Assembly (NCBI RefSeq): GCF_000724485.1
Contig: NZ_CP007739.1
Coordinates: 1,844,843 to 1,908,842, forward strand
Origin: Bacillus methanolicus MGA3
Lineage (GTDB): Bacteria > Bacillota > Bacilli > Bacillales > Cytobacillaceae
Length of the DNA stretch: 64,000 nt
Direction: 5' to 3'
A model generated the notes under the pieces. It was not told where the DNA came from. It ran no database searches and saw nothing but the letters and a program-made list of their open reading frames with translations. The first letter of the stretch is position 1, and each line of letters opens with the position of its first letter. Positions 27,778-35,846 of this stretch are shown piece by piece. Both the position numbers and the translations under genes were made by a program.

Positions 27778-28572
27778 TCATATTACTTGCAAAGACTGAT
27801 CCTGCTTCCCCCTACTCATTTCACGATTTTCTTTTAAATGTTTTAATTGTGCAACAATCATAAAACTAACAATTACAAGCAATAACCAAGAGCTAACTTT
27901 CCCAATATGGACAATTTCCCATTGTTGTTGTTGGTTTGGGTATCGCCAAGCTCCAAAAAATGTTGCAATATTTTCAGCAATCCAAATGAAAAAGCCAATT
28001 AATACAAATGATAATGACAAAGGCATCGCATACGTACGTTTTTTGACTGTAAAATATACAAATGTTCGATAGAAGATGAGAAAGGTCATTATTTTTAATA
28101 TCCAGCGAAAATCGAAAATAAAATGGTGGGTGAAGAAATTAAAATAGATTGCAGCGCTTAGTAGAACAACTCTCCAAGTAGGGGGCCAATTTACAAGTCT
28201 CAATTCTAGCCTTCTCCATGCTTGGCACATATAACTTGCTACACTGGCATACATGAAGCCACTATACAAAGGGACGCCAAAAAACTTTGTAATGGCTTCC
28301 TCAGGATAACTCCATGAACCCATATGTACTTTATAAAGCTCTAACGCTAGACCGATGAGGTGAAAGACTCCAATTACTTTCACTTCATCGAATGTTTCAA
28401 ATTTGAACACGACCATCAGAATTTGTGTCAATAAACAAATATATAAAATTAAATCATACCGAGCGATAAAAGGCACTTCAACCATTTTTGTAATTGCAAG
28501 AGTAAGAAAAATAATAACAGGAAAAAGACAAGATTTTGCTTGTTCATAACCAAAGTAGAATAATTGCTTCAT
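27778..28572 (-). CDS. DUF817 (YoaT-like) integral membrane protein
   Basis: The 264-residue protein has 8 or so membrane helices. Family blocks are YKVHMGSWSYPEEA, FGVPLYSGFMYASVASYMCQ and NIATFFGAWRYPNQQQQWE. No function is established for DUF817. The conserved Trp/Tyr/His residues lie at membrane faces. A single gene, related in sequence to B. subtilis YoaT. Confidence 0.85.
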   Translation of the reverse strand: MKQLFYFGYEQAKSCLFPVIIFLTLAITKMVEVPFIARYDLILYICLLTQILMVVFKFETFDEVKVIGVFHLIGLALELYKVHMGSWSYPEEAITKFFGVPLYSGFMYASVASYMCQAWRRLELRLVNWPPTWRVVLLSAAIYFNFFTHHFIFDFRWILKIMTFLIFYRTFVYFTVKKRTYAMPLSLSFVLIGFFIWIAENIATFFGAWRYPNQQQQWEIVHIGKVSSWLLLVIVSFMIVAQLKHLKENREMSRGKQDQSLQVI

Positions 28573-28755
28573 CGTAACACCCTAACACCAGTTAATTATT
28601 TTTGTTCTTAGTTATATACTAAACTGCACTTCGCTTAATAACAATTATTTTAGATTTTGTAAATTTATTAAAAAACTTTTTTCGTTAAATGAACCAATAC
28701 ACTCTAAAAGCGCAACTCTCGCTAAAGAATTGCGCCCGGTTGTTTAATAAGAATA

Positions 28756-29115
28756 TTAATCTGATTTTGTTATAGTTCCTTGATGGAAGAACATTTGCCA
28801 TCTCCTTCAATAAATTTCCAAATTGAACTACGTAAAGTATTTTTCATTCTTGTTTCATCTCTTACCCGATATGTGGTTAATACTACGTCTTCTGATAAAG
28901 GATATATTTCAAAATCAAAAAGAGTCATCTTCCTAACACTAAGCCCACCTTCGCTAACACAATCCTTTTTATACCAAACATTTCCCGAACTTCCGAATCC
29001 AAAAAACGTCTGCAAGTAATTGATCTAGTTTTGCTGGGTCTGTGCGAATTTTAGGTTCTAATAAATGTTGCTCTAATTCACAAATATGTTCTTTTAACGA
29101 AGATTGTTTTTCCAT
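28756..29115 (-). pseudogene. DUF4440 (SnoaL-like) protein gene with two frameshifts
   Basis: ATG 29115 after GGAGG begins MEKQSSLKEHICELEQHLLE. An extra T near 29005 shifts the frame into FGFGSSGNVWYKKDC and VVLTTYRVRDETRMKNTLRS. The second break is a loss of one of two TGGCAAA repeats near 28793, which moved the ending FFHQGTITKSD out of frame. Restoring both gives a normal protein of about 120 residues of the NTF2-like DUF4440 family, so this copy is recently broken. Confidence 0.8.
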
Positions 29116-29163
29116 ATTTATCCTCCATATATGCTAATTCCTTTTAGAGTATCTTTTTATATT

Positions 29164-29442
29164 TTAACCAGCAAAATACGCCCACAAAGCCAACGCACCA
29201 ATTGAGACAGGAATAAGAGCAGTTAATAGCAAAATTACTTTTGCAATGAAAAATGATTTTTCTGCTATTTTTGTAAATAGTGCGAGTTCCGGATCCCAAA
29301 TCCATTTCCAATTATCTTCTCGAAACCATCTCCACTTTTCAAGTTCCTTCTGATGTTCCAGCTCCGTATATTTAAACAAGACAAATAAGAAAAAGATTAT
29401 TCCTGGAATTAGAAATAAAAATCCAACAACCAAAGCATCCAT
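29164..29442 (-). CDS. Small membrane protein with two helices
   Basis: It has 92 residues: a first helix (VVGFLFLIPGIIFFLFVLF), a charged and Trp-rich cytoplasmic loop (LEKWRWFREDNWKWIWDPEL) and a second helix near the end. It has ATG with a fair GGAATTG upstream. No family is recognised. It is 48 bases from the DUF4440 remnant, and cotranscription is possible. Confidence 0.5.
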   Translation of the reverse strand: MDALVVGFLFLIPGIIFFLFVLFKYTELEHQKELEKWRWFREDNWKWIWDPELALFTKIAEKSFFIAKVILLLTALIPVSIGALALWAYFAG

Positions 29443-29909
29443 ATTTCAATTCCTTCTTAATATTGTTATATTTGCTTTTTATACGTTTCCCAAGCCAACA
29501 AGGTTTCTATCCTTATTCAACTAGAGCTTCGATTTACTTTCTAATATTTCCTTCTCTTATTCCATTAAATGGCCCTTTAGTGAATAGCATAGATGGTTTT
29601 TTTAACAAATTTAATTTCTTTCAAATTTAATACTAGCCAATTTGAAAACCTGAATAAATGAAAAAAGGTATACGCACAATTAGATTTAAACATAGTTAGT
29701 AAAAGGTTATTTTAATCATCGAACATATTATTTGGATTTCTACGCATAATAATTTTCGGGTCTTACACTCATTTAAATTTACTAAGAATGATCACTCAAG
29801 TACAATCAGCAAATTATTTCTCAAATTTATGTTCGTGTATGCGCATTCATTCGGAAAATGTTAATTATTGCTTCTATGAATAGACTATCAAAATGAGGAG
29901 GATGTTTGT
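29443..29909. other. Intergenic region and leader of the methanol dehydrogenase-like gene
   Basis: AT-rich DNA contains GGCCCTTTAGTGAA near 29568, a degenerate copy of a repeat seen at 27696 and 31967. The last 40 bases hold AAAATGAGGAGGATGTTTGTATG, so the downstream gene has a very strong ribosome site. A canonical promoter was not found. Confidence 0.4.
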
Positions 29910-31067
29910 ATGACAAACACTCAAAGTGCATTTTTTATGCCTTCAGTCAATCTATTTGGTGCAGGATCAGTTAATGAGGTTGGAACTCGATTAGCTGATC
30001 TTGGTGTGAAAAAAGCTTTATTAGTTACAGATGCTGGTCTTCACGGTTTAGGTCTTTCTGAAAAAATTTCCAGTATTATTCGTGCAGCTGGTGTGGAAGT
30101 ATCCATTTTTCCAAAAGCCGAACCAAATCCAACCGATAAAAACGTCGCAGAAGGTTTAGAAGCGTATAACGCTGAAAACTGTGACAGCATTGTCACTCTG
30201 GGCGGCGGAAGTTCACATGATGCCGGAAAAGCCATTGCATTAGTAGCTGCTAATGGTGGAAAAATTCACGATTATGAAGGTGTCGATGTATCAAAAGAAC
30301 CAATGGTCCCGCTAATTGCGATTAATACAACAGCTGGTACAGGCAGTGAATTAACTAAATTCACAATCATCACAGATACTGAACGCAAAGTGAAAATGGC
30401 CATTGTGGATAAACATGTAACACCTACACTTTCAATCAACGACCCAGAGCTAATGGTTGGAATGCCTCCGTCCTTAACTGCTGCTACTGGATTAGATGCA
30501 TTAACTCATGCAATTGAAGCATATGTTTCAACTGGTGCTACTCCAATTACAGATGCACTTGCAATTCAGGCGATCAAAATCATTTCTAAATACTTGCCGC
30601 GTGCAGTTGCAAATGGAAAAGACATTGAAGCACGTGAACAAATGGCCTTCGCTCAATCATTAGCTGGCATGGCATTCAATAACGCGGGTTTAGGCTATGT
30701 TCATGCGATTGCACACCAATTAGGAGGATTCTACAACTTCCCTCATGGCGTTTGCAATGCGGTCCTTCTGCCATATGTATGTCGATTTAACTTAATTTCT
30801 AAAGTGGAACGTTATGCAGAAATCGCTGCTTTTCTTGGTGAAAATGTCGACGGTCTAAGTACGTACGATGCAGCTGAAAAAGCTATTAAAGCGATCGAAA
30901 GAATGGCTAAAGACCTTAACATTCCAAAAGGCTTTAAAGAACTAGGTGCTAAAGAAGAAGACATTGAGACTTTAGCTAAGAATGCGATGAAAGATGCATG
31001 TGCATTAACAAATCCTCGTAAACCTAAGTTAGAAGAAGTCATCCAAATTATTAAAAATGCGATGTAA
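29910..31067 (+). CDS. mdh: NAD-dependent methanol/alcohol dehydrogenase, type III (Bacillus methanolicus Mdh-like)
   Basis: The 385-residue protein is an iron-containing-type alcohol dehydrogenase. It has a nucleotide site (VTLGGGSSHDAGKAIAL), AINTTAGTGSELTKF and metal ligands in DALTHAIEAYV (Asp, His), HAIAHQLGG (His) and FPHGVCNA (His). It oxidises primary alcohols to aldehydes with NAD+. From memory the sequence is nearly the same as the Mdh2/Mdh3 proteins of Bacillus methanolicus, decameric enzymes that use methanol as well as longer alcohols. The strong AGGAGG suggests high expression. It is monocistronic, with its own terminator. Methanol preference cannot be proved from sequence. Confidence 0.9.
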   Translation: MTNTQSAFFMPSVNLFGAGSVNEVGTRLADLGVKKALLVTDAGLHGLGLSEKISSIIRAAGVEVSIFPKAEPNPTDKNVAEGLEAYNAENCDSIVTLGGGSSHDAGKAIALVAANGGKIHDYEGVDVSKEPMVPLIAINTTAGTGSELTKFTIITDTERKVKMAIVDKHVTPTLSINDPELMVGMPPSLTAATGLDALTHAIEAYVSTGATPITDALAIQAIKIISKYLPRAVANGKDIEAREQMAFAQSLAGMAFNNAGLGYVHAIAHQLGGFYNFPHGVCNAVLLPYVCRFNLISKVERYAEIAAFLGENVDGLSTYDAAEKAIKAIERMAKDLNIPKGFKELGAKEEDIETLAKNAMKDACALTNPRKPKLEEVIQIIKNAM

Positions 31068-31082
31068 TTCGCCAAAGACGAA

Positions 31083-31131
31083 GAGGCTGTCCCACCTGTC
31101 AGTAAAACTGATTGTGGGACAGCCTTTTTTT
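31083..31131 (+). terminator. Terminator after the methanol dehydrogenase-like gene
   Basis: GAGGCTGTCCCAC faces GTGGGACAGCC and is followed by seven T. It belongs to the terminator family seen at 2160, 5456 and 10819. Confidence 0.9.
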
Positions 31132-31265
31132 ACTAATGGGTGGTTCACCGTAACGTTGGATTTATTTGTTGCTCAACGATGCTTTTAGCAGCTTCTAAAT
31201 CTTTAGCCTCGACTAATCGAATGGGTGTAATTTCCATTAGTTTTAATCATTCTTTCGAAATATCG

Positions 31266-31294
31266 TTGAACTGTGTACTCGCCCACAACATAAT
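31266..31294 (+). promoter_or_regulatory. Sigma-A promoter of dps
   Basis: TTGAAC, a 17-bp spacer and CATAAT lie 36 bases before the dps start. No PerR box was recognised. Confidence 0.55.
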
Positions 31295-31329
31295 ATGGTT
31301 TTGAAGCGTGTTTGAAAGGAGACGAGGAA

Positions 31330-31845
31330 ATGTCTAATCATCTTCGTGCTGTCATGACTGGTTTGGATCCGGCATATGCAAAAAGGCTGGCTGATGCTTT
31401 TAATGTCTATTTAGCTAATCTTCATGTGACGCTAGTAAAAATACACAACTTTCACTGGAATGTTGTTGGTGTTGATTTCTTCGATTTTCATAAAGAATTA
31501 GATACGGTCTATGAAGAAATTAACAAGGAGATTGACCGAGTTGCGGAACGCATTAAAATGTTAGGGTTCTTTCCGCTTGGCTCAATGCAGGAATTTGTTC
31601 GCAATGCTACACTGCAGGAAGTACCAAGCATGCCTTATGATACATTAACGATTGCATATCTTGTTGCAAATGATTTTGCAGCAACCGCCCGTTATTTACA
31701 TGAAGTAGACAAATTTGTAAAAGAAACCACGGACGAATTTACTATAAATCTCATTGCAGATGCATTGGCTTTCTTAGAAAAATATGTCTGGTTCTTCACA
31801 GCGTACTTAGAAAAAATGAACTACCCTCAAGTTCCAAAACAGTAA
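31330..31845 (+). CDS. dps: Dps-family ferritin-like DNA/iron protein
   Basis: The 171-residue four-helix protein has the Dps interfacial ferroxidase ligands: LVKIHNFHWNVVG (His) and FHKELDTVYEEINKEIDRVA (Asp, Glu). It oxidises ferrous iron with peroxide and stores it in a 12-mer, protecting DNA. ATG 31330 has AAAGGAG 8 bases upstream, so the TTG at 31312 is inside the ribosome site. A second, degenerate copy of its last 43 codons lies at 34621-34749. Confidence 0.92.
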   Translation: MSNHLRAVMTGLDPAYAKRLADAFNVYLANLHVTLVKIHNFHWNVVGVDFFDFHKELDTVYEEINKEIDRVAERIKMLGFFPLGSMQEFVRNATLQEVPSMPYDTLTIAYLVANDFAATARYLHEVDKFVKETTDEFTINLIADALAFLEKYVWFFTAYLEKMNYPQVPKQ

Positions 31846-32001
31846 ACAGTAGACGTTCAGAATAGCAATAACTTCCATTTTTAGCTTTTCGTTTTGAAAT
31901 AGGGGTTACTTTTTTCATACTATGGTTAGTAAAAAAGTACAAAGAGAGGCATTTTGCCCATAAAATCGCCCTTTAATGGAGTGAATATGTTAGCTTTATA
32001 A

Positions 32002-32208
32002 TTAAGTTAAGGGAGGTGTCTTTTTTCTTCTTTTTTCCAAAAACGGATGAACTTTCTTCTCAAATATTTTAATTCTAATATACGCATCTAAAAGACCAAC
32101 TATTATAGTAACGAGTATCATACATACTCCCGTATTATCTTTCATAACAATTGGTTCAAGTACCCAAAAAACAAGTGATAAACTTATGGGTATAGTCACC
32201 CAAACCAC
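32002..32208 (-). CDS. Small hypothetical membrane protein
   Basis: It has 68 residues with two membrane helices (VTIPISLSLVFWVLEPIVMK and CMILVTIIVGLLDAYIRI) and a basic tail ending KKRRKKTPPLT-like. The frame continues upstream without an ATG, so GTG 32208 is a doubtful start and no good ribosome site is seen. It may have lost its true beginning. It lies in the patch between the two dps tails. Confidence 0.4.
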   Translation of the reverse strand: MVWVTIPISLSLVFWVLEPIVMKDNTGVCMILVTIIVGLLDAYIRIKIFEKKVHPFLEKRRKKTPPLT

Positions 32209-32386
32209 AGACCGATAAATAATATTTTTGTAACTAAGTTAATTTAATGCGCCCAACGTTCGTACTTCCGATACATCCAAATGGGCACCATGCACCATAT
32301 AATCTACCGCCTGATTGGCAGCTAGATTTTCAATTCAAGCACACGAAAAATAACTAAGCAAAAAATAACTAAAAATAAATCTACTC
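32209..32386. other. Intergenic segment with a possible gene fossil
   Basis: The minus strand reads ENLAANQAVDYMVHGAHLDV followed by SEVRTLGALN without a start. This looks like the tail of some lost protein, but I do not recognise the family. Confidence 0.25.
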
Positions 32387-33583
32387 TTATCTTCCTTTTT
32401 TGGGGTAGGAGGAAAACCCGGGATATTTCACAACAGGCCATTTCTCCTTGCGTAGAGAATCGAGCAATTCTGATCCAACATTTAAGTTGCTTTGAACTAA
32501 TTCTTTAGGAGTCAGTGCCATCCATTGATTCAGCGACACGTCTTCAAAGCGGTCGCTTTTGAACATCTCTAAAAACCATAACGTTTCGGTACCGGTGTTT
32601 TGAATATAGTGTCCAGTAGCAAAGGGTACATATCCGACATCACCAGCTCTATAATCAAATGTACGAGCTGCACCGTTTCCAGTAAATACAGTCATTCGCC
32701 CTTGCCCGGTAAGGTAATACTGCCACTCGTCGTTATTGGGATGCCAATGTAGTTCTCTCATTCCACCAGGCTCAATCTCAACGAGTGCTGCTGCGATTGT
32801 TTTTGAAATTGGGAAGTTAGAAGAGTCCACAATTCGTACGCTACCACCAGGCGTTTTGATTGGTGTTTGTTTCAACAGCTCGTGCTTGAAGGTTAAAGGA
32901 ACTTCTCCGTAGGGTGACTGGACTTCCTGATTATCAAGCGAACTGGGTACCTCTCCCTGATAAATATAGACCTGATCTGAAGGAAGAGAGTTAAAAGCAC
33001 TCTCTGGTACTCCGAAATTGGCCGACAGAACATCTTTTGGAGTATGTGCAAACCAGTCGGAGATGGATAAGGTGGAAAGATCGGAAAAGTTTCCGTCATC
33101 GAAGACGAGCAGAAATTCGCAATGTTCCAACCCTTGAATCGAATGTGGGATACCTGGAGGAAAGTACCAAAGATCGCCTGGGCCAACGTCGGCAATGAAA
33201 TTTCGTCCTTCTTGGTCAACCGAGGTTATGCGTGCCCGTCCTAACAGCATATAAGACCATTCTGCTTGTTTATGCCAATGGAGTTCACGTACTCCGCCGG
33301 CCGTTAAGCTCATATTTACTCCAGCAAGGGTGGTCGCTATCGGAAGTTCCCTGGCGGTGATCTCCCGGGACCATCCCCCGTGATTTAATTTCATAGAAGT
33401 GTCTGAGAATGAGAATTTCAAGTTAGGAACCAAACCTGCATCTGTAATAGGTGGGACGAGCATATTCGGATTTTGAAGATCCCGCATAATATTACGCGGG
33501 CCGGAGTCAATCCCTCCAGCTCCATCACTTCGGATAGGTTGTGGTACATTTCCGCCCACTTGATTAATAGATCGGTTTTCCAT
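32387..33583 (-). CDS. oxdD: Bicupin of the oxalate decarboxylase family (OxdC/OxdD-like)
   Basis: Two cupin domains each bear a Mn site: [13 protein letters not shown] with a downstream PPGIPHSI His (domain 1), and [14 protein letters not shown] with FATGHYI (domain 2). OxdC converts oxalate to formate and CO2; OxdD is a spore-coat relative. The flexible lid of domain 1, SENST in OxdC, reads SDLST here, so the catalytic Glu is replaced by Asp and the Asn by Leu. ATG 33583 (398 residues) has GAGGAG 7 bases upstream; ATG 33586 is a close alternative. It is a single gene between the two dps tails. Confidence 0.85.
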   Translation of the reverse strand: MENRSINQVGGNVPQPIRSDGAGGIDSGPRNIMRDLQNPNMLVPPITDAGLVPNLKFSFSDTSMKLNHGGWSREITARELPIATTLAGVNMSLTAGGVRELHWHKQAEWSYMLLGRARITSVDQEGRNFIADVGPGDLWYFPPGIPHSIQGLEHCEFLLVFDDGNFSDLSTLSISDWFAHTPKDVLSANFGVPESAFNSLPSDQVYIYQGEVPSSLDNQEVQSPYGEVPLTFKHELLKQTPIKTPGGSVRIVDSSNFPISKTIAAALVEIEPGGMRELHWHPNNDEWQYYLTGQGRMTVFTGNGAARTFDYRAGDVGYVPFATGHYIQNTGTETLWFLEMFKSDRFEDVSLNQWMALTPKELVQSNLNVGSELLDSLRKEKWPVVKYPGFSSYPKKGR

Positions 33584-33712
33584 CATTATGCTCCTCTTAT
33601 ATGGAATTATTCAGGGAAAATCCTTTATCATAGTGTATGACTTGGGCGTCGAATTGTTACTGTGCCTATTGAAACATAGGGTATTGAAGAAATGGTTATG
33701 GATTAAAAATTG

Positions 33713-33741
33713 TTGACAAAAAATAATTTTTATGTTATAAT
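33713..33741 (+). promoter_or_regulatory. Perfect sigma-A promoter for the MBL gene
   Basis: TTGACA, exactly 17 bp, then TATAAT: full consensus at both elements, 84 bases before the start codon at 33825. Confidence 0.85.
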
Positions 33742-33776
33742 AATTAATTTTAATGTTGACTAATAAGGCGTTTGTG

Positions 33777-33809
33777 AGTATTATTGTATTGGCATTAGAA
33801 AATAATACT
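33777..33809 (+). repeat. Inverted repeat in the 5' leader of the MBL gene
   Basis: AGTATTATT and AATAATACT (9 bp, exact) flank 15 bases and end 6 bases before the GGAGG. It could be an operator for a repressor or a leader hairpin. Confidence 0.45.
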
Positions 33810-33824
33810 TTCTGGAGGAATTCT

Positions 33825-34574
33825 ATGTTAGAGAAAAATAATATTAAAATGTTAGAGCTTACAATGAATTCTATGGGAGAGGCTAATGTCATTTATCCTA
33901 CCTTAATATGGGATGAAGAGAATATGATTTTAGTTGATACAGGTTTCCCTGGACAATTAAATGATATCCGTGAATGTATTGAAAAAGCAGGTGTTTCTTT
34001 TGAAAAACTTAATAAAATATTCATAACACATCAAGATATAGATCATATTGGGAGTTTACCAATAATTTTAGATGAATCACAAAATAAAATAGATGTATAT
34101 GCTAGTGCAATTGAAAAACCATTTATTCAAGGTGAAAAAATGATTCTGAAAATTACACCTGAAGCGATATCCAAAGCTTTGGAATCCTTACCACCTGAAA
34201 TACCAGAAGATTTCCGTAATGCGTTCAAATTTAGATTAGAAAATCCACCAAAAGCGAAAGTAGACCATGTTATTAGTGGAGGAGAAGAGTTACCCTTTTG
34301 TGGTGGAATTATCGTGATAGATACACCTGGCCATACCCCAGGACATTTAAGTTTTTATCATAAAGCAAGTAAAACTCTAATAGCTGGAGATGCATTAATT
34401 GTAAAAAATAGAAAATTATATCCATCTGATCCAAAATATACATTGGATATTGAAAAATCAATTAAATCAATCGAATTATTATCAACATTCGAAATAGAAA
34501 AAATTATTTGTTACCATGGTGGTTTATTTGATGACAATGTTCATGAACGTTTGCTTGAGATTATAAAACATTAA
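33825..34574 (+). CDS. MBL-fold metallo-hydrolase
   Basis: The 249-residue protein has the metallo-beta-lactamase-fold metal motif THQDIDHIGS (H-x-x-x-D-H), DTPGHTPGHLSFYH and AGDALIV, with a final CYHGG. It resembles the glyoxalase-II/lactonase-like hydrolases that use two zinc ions. Substrate unknown. I start at ATG 33825 because TGGAGGAATTCT precedes it; the longer frame from 33753 has no site. It has a full-consensus promoter and stands alone, suggesting strong constitutive or repressor-controlled expression. It is AT-richer than its neighbours. Confidence 0.88.
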   Translation: MLEKNNIKMLELTMNSMGEANVIYPTLIWDEENMILVDTGFPGQLNDIRECIEKAGVSFEKLNKIFITHQDIDHIGSLPIILDESQNKIDVYASAIEKPFIQGEKMILKITPEAISKALESLPPEIPEDFRNAFKFRLENPPKAKVDHVISGGEELPFCGGIIVIDTPGHTPGHLSFYHKASKTLIAGDALIVKNRKLYPSDPKYTLDIEKSIKSIELLSTFEIEKIICYHGGLFDDNVHERLLEIIKH

Positions 34575-34620
34575 TTCAATCAAATTAAGTTAGTAATGTT
34601 TTGGCGTAATCCCAGAATTT

Positions 34621-34749
34621 GTAAGGAAAACAACGAATGAATTTTCGATTGATCTCATTGCAAATGCATTAGCTTTCTTAGAAATATATGTCTGGTTCTT
34701 CACGCCATACTTAGAAAAAATGAATTACCCTCAAGAACCAAAACAATAA
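34621..34749 (+). pseudogene. dps: Carboxyl-terminal fragment of a second dps
   Basis: The frame reads VRKTTNEFSIDLIANALAFL, then EIYVWFFTPYLEKMNYPQEP and KQ-stop, matching the last 43 residues of the Dps at 31330-31845 with a few changes (nucleotides visibly similar but not identical). The front of the gene is missing. It implies a former tandem dps pair, or a duplicated segment. Confidence 0.9.
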
Positions 34750-34757
34750 ACAATCGA

Positions 34758-34825
34758 GTAGGAGGGGGTGACTAACCCCCGACCTCTCACACCACCGTAC
34801 GTACCGTTCGGTATACGGCGGTTCA
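34758..34825 (-). ncRNA. 3' end of a group II intron (domains V and VI only)
   Basis: On the minus strand ACCGCCGTATACCGAACGGT, ACGTACGGTGGT and GTGAGAGG form the domain V hairpin. GGGGGTTAGTCACCCCC then makes domain VI with a candidate branch-point A, ending CTCCTAC. The 5' domains and reverse transcriptase are absent: the epimerase gene begins 7 bases away. It is a truncated relic fused near the dps fragment. Confidence 0.65.
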
Positions 34826-34831
34826 ATAAAG

Positions 34832-35762
34832 TCACTCATTACCTATATATTTTCTAAACCATGCTATTGTTTTCCTGACTGCTTCCCTATGTTCGGTCAC
34901 TTGAAACGGAAATGCTTTTGCAAATTTTTCATGGTTGACAATAAATGGTTTATTGTACATATACATCATTTCCTTGAATTCCTTCATATTTTTATCAAAA
35001 AACCCAAGAAAATTGACTATTAATGAATTGGCTACACGATAGGTTGGCTTTTTGCCAATTTCATCGCCAACCATTTCAATTATTTCTCTCGAAGATACTG
35101 TAGGAGCAGCTGGAATATGCCACACTTGGCCATAGGATTGATCATTTTCTGACAAGGTTACAAGACCCCGTGCAAAATCTTCAATGAAAATATGAGTATG
35201 AGGGAGATCAATGTTTCCGATTACCTCAGCTTTCTTCCCCAATAATAGATTTCCAATTACCCTGCTTCCTAATGTCGCCACTAAAGCTCTTGGACCGAAA
35301 AAAATCCGGGCCTCTTCCGATTACTGCCTTAATCTTTCCTTGTTGATGACTGTTAAGAAGGGTTTCAGCTACCTGAGCCCGCACCTTTGTTTTAACTCCA
35401 ATTGGCTTATAAGAAAGATCTTCATGATATTCGCCAGTTGCCGGACCATAAGCATACAGATTATCTGCATAAATTATTTTCGCTCCTGAAAAAGCTGCCG
35501 CTTCGATCAATCCATTCATCATCGTTGGCAAATGATCGGACCATTCTGAATACGGTAACCCTGCACAATGAAAAAATTTTTCTGCATCTTTGCAAATGTC
35601 TTTTGTAAAATTTCGGTCACGTGCGTCACCTTTGATCAATTCTACCCCTTGTGGAATATCTGCTTTTCCGGACCGGTTAATGACTTTAACTTTTTGACCA
35701 CGGTTCAAAAACTCCCGTAAAACGGCCATTCCTAACGGACCTGTTCCAAAAATATAATTCAT
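34832..35762 (-). pseudogene. NAD-dependent epimerase/dehydratase with a one-base frameshift
   Basis: ATG 35762 begins MNYIFGTGPLGMAVLREFLN, the Rossmann GxxGxxG start, and SEWSDHLPTMMNGLIEAA follows. The frame breaks at a run of seven T (minus strand, near 35303), giving FFRSKS instead of FFGPRALVATLG. The rest (HIPAAPTVSSREIIEMVG to RKYIGNE) lies in the next frame. Removing one T gives a normal extended SDR of about 310 residues. A homopolymer sequencing error is equally possible. The catalytic YxxxK looks like YAYG. Substrate unknown. Confidence 0.8.
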
Positions 35763-35846
35763 TTCTCTCCCTCACCTTTCTTATCCGGGATTTACAAACA
35801 GCAAGGATAAAAAAACGGCCTCATTTTGACACAACATTTCAGCGGT

